22,969 bases of DNA, taken from assembly GCA_018665625.1 (NCBI GenBank), contig JABJCF010000062.1:1-22969 (forward strand). The letters run 5' to 3'. Under the pieces are notes generated by a model. It saw nothing but the letters and a program-made list of their open reading frames with translations. It was not told the DNA's origin and did no database searches. How positions within the stretch are numbered: position 1 is the first letter of the stretch; every line of letters starts with the position of its first letter. Shown piece after piece: positions 14,107 through 21,869 of the stretch. The DNA comes from Nitrospina sp. (GTDB taxonomy: Bacteria; Nitrospinota; Nitrospinia; Nitrospinales; VA-1). A program made the position numbers and the translations under genes.

Positions 14107-14307
14107 TTATTTCGCTACTACTCTTGTGGCTTGCGGACCTTTTTGGCCCATGCCTTCTTCAAATTCAACGGCTTGACCTTCTACAAGGGTTTTAAATCCT
14201 TCGCCTTGAATTTCAGAGAAATGTACAAAAAGATCTTTTCCACTCTCAGACTCGATAAATCCATAACCCTTGCCTTCGTTAAACCATTTTACTGTTCCTG
14301 CTGCCAT
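14107..14307 (-). CDS. Cold-shock domain protein (CspA family)
   Basis: A 66-aa single cold-shock domain that binds single-stranded RNA and DNA. RNP1 is KGYGFIE and RNP2 is DLFVHFS; the start [17 protein letters not shown] is typical of the family and the length is standard. GGAGAG lies upstream of the ATG. It acts as an RNA chaperone in the cytoplasm; whether it is induced by cold or constitutive cannot be told, although the likely leader of about 57 bases is shorter than the long leaders of cold-induced E. coli cspA. Confidence 0.97.
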   Translation of the reverse strand: MAAGTVKWFNEGKGYGFIESESGKDLFVHFSEIQGEGFKTLVEGQAVEFEEGMGQKGPQATRVVAK

Positions 14308-14370
14308 AATAAATACTCTCCTGCAATCGATAGAGAACGCTCTGCCAGAAAACCTGGGTAACGTATCTCA

Positions 14371-14399
14371 ATTATTTAAATGGGGTTGGCTTGATGCAA
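14371..14399 (-). promoter_or_regulatory. Candidate csp promoter
   Basis: On the minus strand TTGCAT (14399-14394), 17 bases, then AATAAT (14376-14371). Spacing is ideal and the -10 has five of six consensus bases, but the -35 is weak. Confidence 0.35.
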
Positions 14400-14828
14400 G
14401 AACTTATAGAGAACCACTTCGAAGAAAAAACCAAATTTTTATTTCAGGTCTGACTTGGGCGAGAAACTAGAAGAAATCAACTTACATTACTAAACAACCC
14501 TTACTTTACCGAGATAGATTAGCACGAATCCGAAAAATATACTAATTTATAATTGCCCTCTAAATTATGAGCTCAAGGGGGCACTCGTCAGGTTGGCGCA
14601 CTTGCTTTGTAACTTATTCAAAAGATTGATTAAGATTTATTAATTCTTATCTTCTTGCTATCTTGAGCATTCGTGGTAGCTTGGGTATATCTTTTTTCAT
14701 GTGGTTTTTGATTGAAGAAAATTTAAATACTGTAAGGGACTTAATTCTTTAGCTATTCCTTTTTGGAGTGGCTTTTTTTTTGCCGGTTACTCTCTAAGGA
14801 ATCCGCTGGATTTAATCGAGGCGATCCT
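14400..14828. other. Non-coding region between csp and the rpsU operon
   Basis: An AT-rich stretch with no credible gene. TTGAGC (14663-14668), 17 bases, then TATATC (14686-14691) is a possible plus-strand promoter for the 45-aa/rpsU unit. A long T run follows GGAGTGGC at about 14765-14780 without a clear stem. I see no tRNA fold. Confidence 0.4.
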
Positions 14829-14966
14829 ATGCATGAAGTTAGAGTGTACGATGGTTTAGGTAATTTGAAAAAGACAATTTCGGCAAAAGCTTTGAACATC
14901 CGTTCGAGTGAACAATTGGAAACTCCTCTGCTTTATCGGAGAAACAAAAGAGGCGGAAGACCCTAG
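14829..14966 (+). CDS. 45-aa basic protein upstream of rpsU
   Basis: I chose the ATG at 14829, with GAGG seven bases upstream; a longer frame from 14763 lacks a ribosome site. The product starts MHEVRVYDGLGNLKKTISAK and ends in a basic tail, RRNKRGGRP. It has no cysteine and no membrane span. The basic C-terminus suggests RNA or ribosome contact (inference). It precedes rpsU by 66 bases on the same strand, so it is probably a cotranscribed partner. The function is unknown. Confidence 0.65.
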   Translation: MHEVRVYDGLGNLKKTISAKALNIRSSEQLETPLLYRRNKRGGRP

Positions 14967-15032
14967 GTCAAATCAAGTAAAGACGTAACCAAAGGTGACA
15001 CACCACAATCTTAAAATCAGGAGTATTTAGTT

Positions 15033-15233
15033 TTGCAAGTTACTGTTAGTCAAAATCAGGTTGAGCGCGCATTGAAGGCCTTAAAACGACAACTCATAAA
15101 AGAGGGATTGTTTAAAGAACTCAAGCGTAGAAGATTTTATGTGAAACCTTCGATGAAGAAAAAAATAAAAATCAAAGAAGCGCAGAAAAAGAAGAAAGCA
15201 GCTAAGCGGCGCGCGAGATCTGTCTGGAATTAA
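15033..15233 (+). CDS. rpsU: 30S ribosomal protein bS21
   Basis: A 66-aa basic protein. MQVTVSQNQVERALKALKRQ matches the S21 start, followed by the family block EGLFKELKRRRFYVKPS and a Lys/Arg-rich helical tail (KKKKAAKRRARS). S21 sits on the 30S platform near the 3' end of 16S rRNA and affects initiation. The start codon is TTG, placed 9 bases after AGGAG, which is unusual for a ribosomal protein. The gene is not next to dnaG/rpoD, unlike in E. coli. Confidence 0.93.
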   Translation: MQVTVSQNQVERALKALKRQLIKEGLFKELKRRRFYVKPSMKKKIKIKEAQKKKKAAKRRARSVWN

Positions 15234-15391
15234 ACAAACCCAGGATTCGTGTCAGCTTTTTCTGTTTGCTGGAGGATTTCTTTAATAAGTAGGAAAAGAT
15301 GAAAATGGGTTCCTATGCAATTGAAGAAAACTGTATTAAGAACAGCGCATTATGGATACAGATTTTGAGCCAGTTGTGATATTTTCCAATT

Positions 15392-16690
15392 TTAGGCGGT
15401 AAAATATTCTTTGAAGGCTTTGATCAAAGGTGCGTGATCTTTTGTTCCCGCCATTTCGCGTATCGAGTGCATCGAAAGCATCGGGTTGCCTACATCTACG
15501 GTACGAATGCCAAGATTCGCTGCTGTGATTGGGCCGATGGTGCTTCCGCACCCCAGGTCGGTTCGTACCACAAACTTTTGCACCGCAACCCCCGCCTTTT
15601 TACATAGCGATTCAAACCACGCACTGGAAACCCCATCTGTTGCATACCTTTGATTGGAATTGCATTTGATGACTGGTCCTCCGTTTAAAATCGGCATATG
15701 ATTGGCGTCATGCTTCTCCGAGTAATTAGGATGCACCGCATGAGCCATATCGGCGGAAATAAAAAACGAATTTGCCATTGATCTGAAAAATGTTTCTCTG
15801 GGGTTTTCCGATTCTAAAGTCAAACGTTCCAATACATCTTTTAGGAAAGGAGAGCCTGCACCCTGGGCCGAGTCGCTGCCGACTTCTTCATGATCGTAAA
15901 ACGCGATCACCCGTGTCATCGGGTCTTTCCCTTTCGATTCCGTCAGTGCGTGCAGTGCCGCGTGGCAGCTTGCAAGATTATCCAGCTTTCCGGAATAAAT
16001 AAATTCTCCTTCTGCGCCACCCGTACTCCCGGGTTGTGTGTCGTAGAGGGAAAGTTCCATATTAATAATATCTGCGGGTTTGCATTTTAATTTTTGCGCC
16101 ACCATTTTTTCGAGTAGATCTTTAGTGGGAGCTTTTTTTTCTGCTAACGAAAAAATGGGAGGTAAATGATTTTGCTTGTTCAGGGTCAGCCCTTTTTCGT
16201 TCACATCACGGTTGAGGTGAATGGCCAGCTGGGGAATTCTTAATAAGGGATCATCAAAACGAACTAACTTTGATAGCGGTTGTTTCTTCCCTTTAAGAAT
16301 GACTCGTCCCGCCAAAGACAGGTCGCGGTCTGTCCAGGTAGTCAATAAGACTCCACCGTAAACCTCAACCCCGAGTTGCAGGTAACCATTTTTCCTGTAG
16401 GCAGGGTTAGGCTTGAGCTTCAGGTTGGGACTGTCTGTGTGAGCCCCGATTATTTTGAATCCACTCGCATCTTGAGTTTTCGTACCCGTTATAAATGCGA
16501 TCAAGGAAGAATCATTCCTCGTTAAGAAATATTTTCCGTTGTTAGATAGCTCCCATGCGCTGGATTCTTTAAGCTCGGAGTAACCCTGTTGCGTTAGAAG
16601 ATTTTTCATTTCATCCACCGCATGAAATGGTGTGGGGGAGCGATCAATAAAACTCAAAAGGTCTTGAATATTTTTTTGTTCTTTACTCAT
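15392..16690 (-). CDS. apeB: M18 family aminopeptidase
   Basis: A 432-aa cytoplasmic zinc aminopeptidase that removes N-terminal residues, acidic ones in characterised relatives. The metal and catalytic blocks are complete: GAHTDSPNLKLKP, SGKLDNLASCHAALHAL, FYDHEEVGSDSAQGAGS, ISADMAHAVHP and MLSMHSIREMAG. The length is normal for the family, which forms large oligomers. GGAG lies 7 bases before the ATG, with a 7-bp hairpin directly upstream. The neighbours are unrelated, so it is probably monocistronic. Confidence 0.95.
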   Translation of the reverse strand: MSKEQKNIQDLLSFIDRSPTPFHAVDEMKNLLTQQGYSELKESSAWELSNNGKYFLTRNDSSLIAFITGTKTQDASGFKIIGAHTDSPNLKLKPNPAYRKNGYLQLGVEVYGGVLLTTWTDRDLSLAGRVILKGKKQPLSKLVRFDDPLLRIPQLAIHLNRDVNEKGLTLNKQNHLPPIFSLAEKKAPTKDLLEKMVAQKLKCKPADIINMELSLYDTQPGSTGGAEGEFIYSGKLDNLASCHAALHALTESKGKDPMTRVIAFYDHEEVGSDSAQGAGSPFLKDVLERLTLESENPRETFFRSMANSFFISADMAHAVHPNYSEKHDANHMPILNGGPVIKCNSNQRYATDGVSSAWFESLCKKAGVAVQKFVVRTDLGCGSTIGPITAANLGIRTVDVGNPMLSMHSIREMAGTKDHAPLIKAFKEYFTA

Positions 16691-16702
16691 GAAAATCTCC
16701 GG

Positions 16703-16719
16703 CCCCTTCGTAGAAGGGG
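16703..16719 (-). promoter_or_regulatory. Hairpin just before the apeB ribosome site
   Basis: CCCCTTC (16703-16709) and GAAGGGG (16713-16719) form a perfect 7-bp stem with a 3-base loop. On the apeB transcript it ends two bases before GGAG and could limit ribosome access. It may also be a short interspersed palindrome. Confidence 0.4.
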
Positions 16720-17021
16720 AGTTTCAATGGACCCCACTTTTGTAAATACCCGTTCTACCCCTGGGGGGCATGAAGACAAATGTTAAATACCAGAAGGGGG
16801 TGGGGTGATTTGTATTCTGTTTTTAACTTGTAGTTGTTTAAGGTTCTGGCAGAATTTGTTTCTGCCGCTTTTATAATATTTCTAAAGTCCTTGTAAATCA
16901 ATTGTTTCTGGTGGTGTGTTTGGTGGAGGTGAAAAAGAGGCTTTGGCTGAGTCAGTTTTATGTGTTCGACTTTTTATAAATTTAGTAAAATGGGACTTTA
17001 ATTTTGCGGAGTCATTTGCCG
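16720..17021. other. Divergent intergenic region of apeB and the 98-aa gene
   Basis: It contains CCCCAC near 16733 and GTGGGG near 16800 as distant inverted arms, and a perfect hairpin GGCAGAA-TTTGT-TTCTGCC (16848-16866) followed within 6 bases by TATAAT (16872-16877). No convincing -35 was found. No gene is seen here. Confidence 0.4.
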
Positions 17022-17318
17022 ATGGGCTTGTTGATAAATGCAGATTTTAAGAAAAAACTGGATATAAAGCTGTATCGCTTCGATCCGAAAAAAACTGACC
17101 TCAAATATCATGAGGAAATTTTTTCGGAAATGTTTGTTCAGTTCCCTCAGTTTAAGGCGCATGTCGCAGCGTACATCGAAAGAAACTATTGTTTCGTAGT
17201 AAACGATGAAGACCATGCCGACCCCAGCACTATCCTATCCACCTTGCAGCCTGTAGAAGTCCGAAGATTGAACGAGTGGATTCTCATTCGCAACCAACCG
17301 GGTCGATTAGCGCGATAA
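17022..17318 (+). CDS. 98-aa protein, unknown function
   Basis: I chose the ATG at 17022, with GGAG ten bases upstream, over a TTG at 17004. The product is soluble, with alternating charged and aromatic residues: LDIKLYRFDPKKTDLKYHEE, then FVQFPQFKAHVAAYIERNY and a final basic NQPGRLAR. There is no signal peptide and no membrane span. I do not recognise the family. It is convergent with moaA and divergent from apeB, so it is its own unit. Confidence 0.65.
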   Translation: MGLLINADFKKKLDIKLYRFDPKKTDLKYHEEIFSEMFVQFPQFKAHVAAYIERNYCFVVNDEDHADPSTILSTLQPVEVRRLNEWILIRNQPGRLAR

Positions 17319-17415
17319 ATTAAAAGTGGTTTATTGTAGAGATGAGCTAAAGAAATGGCTTCGTGGTAATTGTTTTGCTGTATGAGAATAGACCAGTTGG
17401 CTCCACGCCGAGTGG

Positions 17416-18429
17416 CTAGCCGCCGATGGCGTGCATGGCACGGTCTGGGCGTTGGAAGTCGTCGAGATTGATTTTGTGTCCGGGTTCTTTAAGCAGTACT
17501 GCCTGTTTTAGGGTTTCGATGATAGTTTCATCGGTGGCACCCGTGCGGATCAGGTCTTTTAGATTGGTTTCGTCTTCTGAAAACAGGCAGGTTCTCAGCT
17601 TGCCGTCTGCTGTCATGCGAATTCGGTTGCAGTGGTCACAGAATGGATTGCTGACTGCGGTAATGATTCCTATTTTGCCTTTACCATCGGCAAAGTTGTA
17701 TTCACTTGCTGGCCCGATTTCGAGAGAGTTGTCTATAGGGACCAGTTCGTAGTTTTCTTTGATCATGTCTACGATTTCATGTCCGAATAATACTTTGTCG
17801 CGTTCCCAAACCTTGTCAGAATCCAAGGGCATGAATTCGATGAAACGGATTTCGAATCCTTCCGAACGGCCCATTTCAATCAGGCCCATAATTTCAGTTT
17901 CTGAGAAGTTTCGTACAGCCACAGCATTAATTTTTATGGATTTAAAACCCACCTTGCGAGCGGTGTCCAGCCCATCAAGAACAGATTGCAGGCAGTCGCG
18001 GCGATTGACATCACGAAATTTTTCGGGGTCGAGTGCATCCAGGCTTACATTTAGCCTTTTGAGTCCTGCGTCTTTGAGACTTTGTGCATGCTCTTTCAAA
18101 AAGTATGCATTGGTGGTCATGGCGATGTCATCGATGCCATCGACTTCATTCAGCATTTTTATTAGGACAGGCAGGTTTTTCCGCATTAAAGGCTCACCGC
18201 CTGTTAGCCGCAGCCTGTTGATTCCCATTCGGGATACAATTTGAGCCACTCTTTGGATTTCTTCAAATGTCAGCAGATTGCTTCTATCCATGAACTCAAC
18301 GTTATCTGCTGGCATACAATAGGTGCATCGAAAGTTACATCTATCTGTAACTGAAATACGCAGATTAACAATGGTTCTGCCCATCCCATCAATGAGCTGG
18401 GGTCGCGATGCTGAGGGTGTCGTTGTCAT
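17416..18429 (-). CDS. moaA: GTP 3',8-cyclase
   Basis: Radical SAM enzyme that converts GTP to 3',8-cyclo-GTP, the first step of molybdopterin synthesis. The N-terminal cluster motif is CNFRCTYC (CxxxCxxC), with the SAM-binding block LRLTGGEPL. The C-terminal cluster is in FCDHCNRIRMTADGKLRTC, followed by the required terminal Gly-Gly. The length of 337 aa is typical. No other moa, moe or mob gene is adjacent, so the pathway is dispersed. An AAGG site lies 8 bases before the ATG. The cofactor would serve molybdoenzymes elsewhere in the genome. Confidence 0.97.
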   Translation of the reverse strand: MTTTPSASRPQLIDGMGRTIVNLRISVTDRCNFRCTYCMPADNVEFMDRSNLLTFEEIQRVAQIVSRMGINRLRLTGGEPLMRKNLPVLIKMLNEVDGIDDIAMTTNAYFLKEHAQSLKDAGLKRLNVSLDALDPEKFRDVNRRDCLQSVLDGLDTARKVGFKSIKINAVAVRNFSETEIMGLIEMGRSEGFEIRFIEFMPLDSDKVWERDKVLFGHEIVDMIKENYELVPIDNSLEIGPASEYNFADGKGKIGIITAVSNPFCDHCNRIRMTADGKLRTCLFSEDETNLKDLIRTGATDETIIETLKQAVLLKEPGHKINLDDFQRPDRAMHAIGG

Positions 18430-18652
18430 GGTTTAAGCCTTTAGCCCGCCCTTCCTGTGATAGAGAGGATGGGGCTTTGTTGCGTTTAAGTATGTCTAAA
18501 TTATAGCTTTTTTAATCCAAGAATGTATAGGATTTGTTCCATTTTAATAAATCGTAAAATTAGAGATAAACAGGGAAATTACTGTTTTTCTGCAAATATT
18601 TGCAAAAGAATGGAAAATCAAAGAACTTTCGTGGAGCCGAAGCATCTAAAAA
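18430..18652. other. Divergent control region of moaA and the suf operon
   Basis: An AT-rich region with no gene. It holds the 14-base perfect palindrome TGCAAATATTTGCA at 18591-18604, about 50 bases upstream of the suf-side promoter. I do not see a recognisable Moco riboswitch. Confidence 0.45.
18591..18604. promoter_or_regulatory. Perfect palindrome, candidate operator
   Basis: TGCAAATATTTGCA is a perfect 7+7 palindrome, extended outward by imperfect T/A pairing. Its size and symmetry are those of a dimeric repressor site. No regulator gene is present in the window. Confidence 0.4.
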
Positions 18653-18682
18653 TTGTGGCAAAGGTGGAAATTGATATATAAT
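18653..18682 (+). promoter_or_regulatory. Promoter of the Fe-S assembly operon
   Basis: TTGTGG (18653-18658), 18 bases, then a consensus TATAAT (18677-18682). The expected transcript start near 18690 gives a leader of about 75 bases to the GTG at 18767. Confidence 0.55.
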
Positions 18683-18695
18683 TGTAAATACCTCT

Positions 18696-18718
18696 AACAT
18701 CGCCTCTGAGGGGATGTT
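18696..18718 (+). promoter_or_regulatory. Leader hairpin of the Fe-S operon
   Basis: AACATC pairs with GATGTT, and CCTC with GAGG inside. The stem sits right after the predicted transcript start and is followed, after GTG, by TTTTT. It could be a weak attenuator or a 5'-end stabiliser. Confidence 0.45.
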
Positions 18719-18766
18719 GTGTTTTTCTATAGTAGAATTAATTATTTAAATATAAGGGTTTATGCT

Positions 18767-19507
18767 GTGACTGTTGCCGAGGAAAAATTTTCCGCGAAGT
18801 TTGAAGAAGTGGCTGCAAATATCAAGCACCGGGGTGCTTATTATCAGGAAGATGCCTCAGAAAAGGGTATGGCCCTGATTGAAGCCAAGTTCAAAGATAC
18901 GAAACTATACTGGCTTGCCGATGTGAAGGAAGATCGGATATTCAGTGCACGTTTTTTCGCCTACGGTGGAAAAGTGTCTTTGGTGGTGGGAGAAACTCTT
19001 TGCTCTATGGTAGAGGGTCTTACGGTGGATGAAGCATGTTCTCTATTGAAACCCGATGTTGAAGCGACGCTCCGGGATAATCCAGATGTGGCAGCTGTAC
19101 CCGAATCAAAACTGAAAGCATTTGATACCGTTGAGGAATTGCTGAAATTGGTTAAAGACCAATATGCGTCAGCTAAGGGGGTTGCCATTGCCAGTGCTTC
19201 CATCAACAAAGAAGATTTTAAATCGACAACCGAGTTAAACCTGGTAGCCCAGGCTTGGCTGGGGTTGACCCTGGAAGAACAAAAAGAACAGATAGAGCTG
19301 GTATTGGATGAGCATATCCGGCCCGCTTTAATGAACGATGGTGGAAATGTCCAACTGTTGGATGTGACGGATGGCGAGAAAGTGTTGGTTCAATATCAGG
19401 GAGCCTGCGGTAGCTGCGGATCATCTCTTGGTGCAACTCTATCTTTCATGGAATCCACCCTACGTAAACATATTTACAACGAAATTAACGTTGTTCCACA
19501 GGTATAA
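18767..19507 (+). CDS. Degenerate IscU-like/Nfu fusion protein
   Basis: I chose the GTG at 18767, with AAGGG 8 bases upstream, over a GTG at 18719 that lies inside a hairpin (246 aa). Residues 1-130 align by eye with IscU/NifU-N (SARFFAYGG against ARFKTYGCG), but the three cluster-ligand cysteines of IscU are all replaced: ACGD reads FKDT, YGCG reads YGGK, and the HC of the third site reads AF. Residues about 175-246 are a full Nfu domain with GACGSCGSS (C214, C217), which can bind a [4Fe-4S] cluster between two subunits. So the protein is likely a carrier rather than a scaffold. It opens the suf operon, 14 bases before sufB, which fits delivery of clusters made by SufBCD. Confidence 0.8.
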   Translation: MTVAEEKFSAKFEEVAANIKHRGAYYQEDASEKGMALIEAKFKDTKLYWLADVKEDRIFSARFFAYGGKVSLVVGETLCSMVEGLTVDEACSLLKPDVEATLRDNPDVAAVPESKLKAFDTVEELLKLVKDQYASAKGVAIASASINKEDFKSTTELNLVAQAWLGLTLEEQKEQIELVLDEHIRPALMNDGGNVQLLDVTDGEKVLVQYQGACGSCGSSLGATLSFMESTLRKHIYNEINVVPQV

Positions 19508-19521
19508 CCTGGAGAATTTTT

Positions 19522-20973
19522 ATGAGTGATGATCAAAACTCTGTTTCCGATTTATTGGAAGACAATCAATATAAATATGGATTCACAACCGATGTAGAGT
19601 CAGAAACCTTTGCGAAGGGTTTGAACGAAGATGTAGTTCGTGCCATTTCCAAAAAGAAAAATGAGCCTGAGTTTATGCTCAATTTTCGTCTCAAGGCTTT
19701 TGAAAAATGGAAAACAATGCAAGAGCCCGCGTGGCCGAATGTGCATTACCCACCCATCGATTTTCAGAATATTTCTTATTATTCTGAACCGAAAAAAAAG
19801 AAGGTGCTGGAAAGCCTCGATGAGGTTGATCCAGAAGTCATGCGTACATTTGAGAAACTGGGTATCCCATTAGACGAGCAGAAAAAGCTGGCAAACGTTG
19901 CGGTTGATGCCGTTTTCGATAGTGTCAGTGTCGCCACAACCCATAAGAAAAAACTCATGGAGCAGGGAATTATTTTCTGCCCTATTTCAGAAGCGCTTCA
20001 GGATTATCCCGAACTGATTGAAGAATATCTCGGTACGGTTGTTCCAGTTGGGGACAATTATTACGCGGCCCTCAATAGCGCTGTGTTCACCGATGGGTCA
20101 TTTGTTTATATTCCACCGGACACTATTAGCCCGATGGAAATCTCGACTTACTTCCGTATCAATACTGAAGAAACCGGACAATTTGAACGTACACTTATTA
20201 TCTGCGCCGAGAACAGTTATGTTTCTTACCTCGAAGGCTGTACCGCTCCGCAATTTGATACCAATCAATTGCACGCTGCCGTTGTAGAACTGGTGACTTT
20301 GGACAATGCTGAAATCAAATACAGCACCGTTCAAAACTGGTACGCTGGCGATAAAGAAACCGGCAAGGGCGGAATTTATAATTTTGTAACGAAGCGTGGG
20401 AAATGTGCTGGTGAGAATTCCAAAATTTCCTGGACACAAGTTGAAACCGGGTCAGCAATCACTTGGAAATACCCCAGCTGTATTTTGCAGGGAGATAATT
20501 CCAGCGGCGAATTTTATTCAGTGGCACTGACTAACGGTCATATGCAGGCCGATACCGGAACTAAAATGATTCATATCGGGAAAAACACCCGATCCAGCAT
20601 CATTTCCAAAGGGATATCTGCGGACTATTCCAGCAACAGTTACCGAGGACAGGTGAAGGTGGGTAAGAACGCATCTAATGCGAGAAATTACAGCCAATGC
20701 GACAGCATGCTGGTAGGGGATAAATCCAGCGCCCATACTTTTCCTTATATTGAAGCAGCAAATAACACGGTACAAGTAGAGCATGAAGCAGCGACTTCAA
20801 AAATAAGTGAAGATCAATTGTTCTATTTTGAATCGAGAGGGATTTCTAGAGAAAATGCAATTGAAGCTGTTATTAGTGGCTTTTGCAAAGATGTGTTCAA
20901 ACAATTGCCAATGGAATTCGCTGTTGAAGCTCAGAAACTGTTAACTCTGAAACTGGAAGACAGTGTCGGCTGA
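19522..20973 (+). CDS. sufB: Fe-S cluster assembly protein SufB
   Basis: Core of the SufBCD scaffold, which builds [4Fe-4S] clusters. The 483-aa length is standard. The block [14 protein letters not shown] carries the conserved cysteine equivalent to E. coli Cys405, and [15 protein letters not shown] holds the His-Glu pair of the assembly site. The right-handed beta-helix region spans about residues 150-440. CTGGAGAA precedes the ATG. The gene follows the IscU/Nfu fusion closely and is separated from sufC by 141 bases that include a terminator-like hairpin. Confidence 0.97.
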   Translation: MSDDQNSVSDLLEDNQYKYGFTTDVESETFAKGLNEDVVRAISKKKNEPEFMLNFRLKAFEKWKTMQEPAWPNVHYPPIDFQNISYYSEPKKKKVLESLDEVDPEVMRTFEKLGIPLDEQKKLANVAVDAVFDSVSVATTHKKKLMEQGIIFCPISEALQDYPELIEEYLGTVVPVGDNYYAALNSAVFTDGSFVYIPPDTISPMEISTYFRINTEETGQFERTLIICAENSYVSYLEGCTAPQFDTNQLHAAVVELVTLDNAEIKYSTVQNWYAGDKETGKGGIYNFVTKRGKCAGENSKISWTQVETGSAITWKYPSCILQGDNSSGEFYSVALTNGHMQADTGTKMIHIGKNTRSSIISKGISADYSSNSYRGQVKVGKNASNARNYSQCDSMLVGDKSSAHTFPYIEAANNTVQVEHEAATSKISEDQLFYFESRGISRENAIEAVISGFCKDVFKQLPMEFAVEAQKLLTLKLEDSVG

Positions 20974-21064
20974 TCAAGGCTATCAGATTGAACAAATTTT
21001 ATAGAACCTAATAGTAAAAGGGTTGGTGTGTTCTTTAAGTTTTAAAGACCTTGACCTTATTCCC

Positions 21065-21087
21065 ACCGGGCGTGGCCCGGTTTTTTT
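21065..21087 (+). terminator. Intrinsic terminator between sufB and sufC
   Basis: ACCGGGC and GCCCGGT (21065-21071, 21075-21081) form a perfect 7-bp GC-rich stem with a 3-base loop, directly followed by seven T. It is as good as the strongest terminators in the window, yet lies inside the suf operon 28 bases before sufC. Confidence 0.8.
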
Positions 21088-21114
21088 ATTTGTTTTTTTT
21101 GAGGAATAGATTGA

Positions 21115-21861
21115 ATGCTTGAGATAAAAGATTTGCATGCAGGTGTAGAGGGAAATGAAATTGTAAAAGGAGTATCCCTTTCTGTTAATAAGGGTGAAAT
21201 TCACGCCATCATGGGGCCGAATGGATCGGGCAAAAGCACTTTGGCCAAAATTCTTTCAGGACACCCCGCCTACGAGACCACAGCAGGGAAAGTGACTTTG
21301 GATGGTAAGGATCTCCTGGAAATGGATGCGGAAGAAAGATCGATTGCAGGTGTTTTTATGGGATTTCAATATCCCGTTGAGGTACCTGGAGTGAACAATG
21401 CAGAGTTCTTGCGTATGGCTCACAACGCCAGGCGGGTCAACGCAGGCGAAGAGGAAATCGATCCGCTGGATTTTGACGAACTTCTTTCTGAAAAAATGAA
21501 AATGCTCGGAATGGAAAAAAAGTATAAGGAGAGAAATCTCAATGACGGTTTTTCCGGTGGAGAGAAAAAGAAAAATGAGATTCTGCAAATGGCAATTCTT
21601 GAACCGAAGCTTTCTATTTTAGATGAAACCGACTCAGGATTAGACATCGATGCGCTTCGGGTTGTTTCCGATGGTGTCAATAAACTTCGCAACGAAAATA
21701 ATGCTCTAATCCTAATAACTCATTACCAACGTTTACTGGATTATATTAAACCCGATTTTGTCCATGTGTTCAGTGACGGCAAAATTATTAAATCGGGAGA
21801 TAAATCATTGGCTCTAGAACTTGAATCCCAGGGATACGACTGGGTGACTTCCGCAAATTAA
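21115..21861 (+). CDS. sufC: Fe-S cluster assembly ATPase SufC
   Basis: A 248-aa ABC-type ATPase of the SufBC2D complex. Walker A is GPNGSGKS (residues 34-41), the signature is FSGGEKKKNEILQ (the altered, Glu-Lys-rich form typical of SufC), Walker B is LSILDETDSGLD, and the H-loop is LITHYQ. ATP binding by SufC reshapes SufB-SufD to expose the assembly site. GAGGAA lies 8 bases upstream of the ATG. It ends 8 bases before sufD. Translation probably depends partly on read-through of the terminator upstream or on a promoter in the sufB-sufC gap. Confidence 0.97.
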   Translation: MLEIKDLHAGVEGNEIVKGVSLSVNKGEIHAIMGPNGSGKSTLAKILSGHPAYETTAGKVTLDGKDLLEMDAEERSIAGVFMGFQYPVEVPGVNNAEFLRMAHNARRVNAGEEEIDPLDFDELLSEKMKMLGMEKKYKERNLNDGFSGGEKKKNEILQMAILEPKLSILDETDSGLDIDALRVVSDGVNKLRNENNALILITHYQRLLDYIKPDFVHVFSDGKIIKSGDKSLALELESQGYDWVTSAN

Positions 21862-21869
21862 GGAAAATC

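Noticed and set aside
14131..14470. Plus-strand frames across the cold-shock gene
   Set aside because: They are antisense shadows of csp and its leader, without ribosome sites.
15299..15379. A 26-codon frame after rpsU preceded by AGGA
   Set aside because: It is very short, with no membrane or structural pattern, and the start is too close to the AGGA; nothing supports it as a gene.
18430..18600. Possible molybdenum-cofactor riboswitch before moaA
   Set aside because: The region is AT-rich with no set of paired helices of the expected size; I could not draw the structure.
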